A stretch of DNA of 6,234 bases from an uncultured Collinsella sp. (GTDB taxonomy: Bacteria; Actinomycetota; Coriobacteriia; Coriobacteriales; Coriobacteriaceae): contig URTZ01000116.1 in assembly GCA_900550825.1 (NCBI GenBank), positions 1 through 6,234 on the forward strand. Direction: 5' to 3'. The notes beneath the pieces are model-generated. The model saw nothing but the letters and a program-made list of their open reading frames with translations. It was not told where the DNA came from and searched no databases. A program made the translations under genes and the position numbers. Positions 6,053 to 6,234 of the stretch are shown here, piece by piece. Positions within the stretch are counted from its first letter, which is position 1; each line of letters opens with the position of its first letter.

Positions 6053-6234
6053 TTACTTCTTGGCGAGACCCTTCTGGCGAGCGTACTCGGCAGCACCCAG
6101 AGCGCCCATCAGCTGCGGGTCGGTCTTCAGCTCAACGACTTTGAACTTCAGCACGTGCTCGATGGCCTGCTTCAGGCCGGCGTTCTTCGCGCAGCCGCCC
6201 GTCAGCGTGATGCTGTCGGTGGCGCCGGCCTTCT
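6053..6234 (-). CDS. C-terminus of a 2-hydroxyacyl-CoA dehydratase activase (HgdC/BcrAD family), partial
   Basis: The last 59 codons and stop (TAA at 6055-6053) of a gene that continues beyond the right edge. The visible protein contains ITLTGGCAKNAGL followed about 20 residues later by DPQLMGALGAAEYA. These match the C-terminal nucleotide-binding core of the BadF/BadG/BcrA/BcrD ATPase family (Pfam PF01869), whose members such as HgdC use ATP and a bridging [4Fe-4S] cluster to pass one electron to a 2-hydroxyacyl-CoA dehydratase, starting its radical cycle in anaerobic amino-acid fermentation. Full-length members are about 260 residues, so roughly a quarter is seen. The cluster-binding cysteines and N-terminal ATP motif lie outside the window, and the substrate (hydroxyglutaryl-, lactoyl-, hydroxyisocaproyl- or aromatic acyl-CoA) cannot be told. 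It is cytosolic and oxygen-sensitive in known members, suggesting a strict anaerobe. Confidence 0.85.
   Translation of the reverse strand, partial: KAGATDSITLTGGCAKNAGLKQAIEHVLKFKVVELKTDPQLMGALGAAEYARQKGLAKK

Noticed and set aside
1..6234. CRISPR arrays, tRNA or rRNA genes, riboswitches
   Set aside because: No regularly spaced long repeats, cloverleaf-forming segments or rRNA-like blocks were seen; almost all bases are coding and the gaps are under 95 bases.

Overview
The window looks like gut-associated bacterial DNA, moderately to strongly GC-rich, with three complete plus-strand genes, one complete small minus-strand gene, and the 3' end of another minus-strand gene. From left to right these are: a Tet(M)/EF-G-like translation-factor GTPase (75-2078); a short intergenic region with a perfect hairpin, three 10-bp phased repeats and a probable promoter (2076-2144); an AAA+ ATPase of unknown role (2172-3290); a UvrA-like protein lacking the UvrB-binding domain (about 3301-5796); a terminator shared by converging genes (5804-5839); a 56-residue single-pass membrane protein (5855-6025, minus); and the C-terminus of a 2-hydroxyacyl-CoA dehydratase activase (6053-6234, minus, cut by the window edge).

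The two halves do not look alike. The GTPase and ATPase genes use TTG leucine codons freely and CGG arginine codons rarely, and their proteins resemble those I associate with Coriobacteriia such as Collinsella. The body of the uvrA-like gene uses almost only CTG/CTC for leucine and has many CGG codons. It converges on a dehydratase-activase gene typical of anaerobic Firmicutes (Oscillospiraceae/Clostridia). The change falls between about 3290 and 3510, at the start of uvrA, in or near its strongly conserved first Walker A region. It could be a real horizontal-transfer junction or a metagenomic assembly chimera. Taxonomy here is judged from memory and codon use, not from a search.

Functionally, the GTPase probably acts on the ribosome, but its domain IV tip lacks the Tet(M) tetracycline-evicting loop, so it should not be called a resistance gene. 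The ATPase and the uvrA-like gene touch (10 bp apart, or overlapping by 8 bp with an earlier start) and read as one transcription unit behind the promoter near 2108-2137. The UvrA-like protein has two complete ABC cassettes and two zinc modules but could not load UvrB in the standard way; such class II UvrAs are linked to tolerance of DNA-binding drugs. The minus-strand pair forms the end of an operon in which a small membrane protein follows the activase of a radical-type dehydratase used in amino-acid fermentation.

I see no tRNA, rRNA, CRISPR array, transposase or att site, and no gene-free stretch longer than about 95 bases. The strongest leads are the composition break at uvrA, the phased repeats before the ATPase, and the activase-linked small membrane protein.
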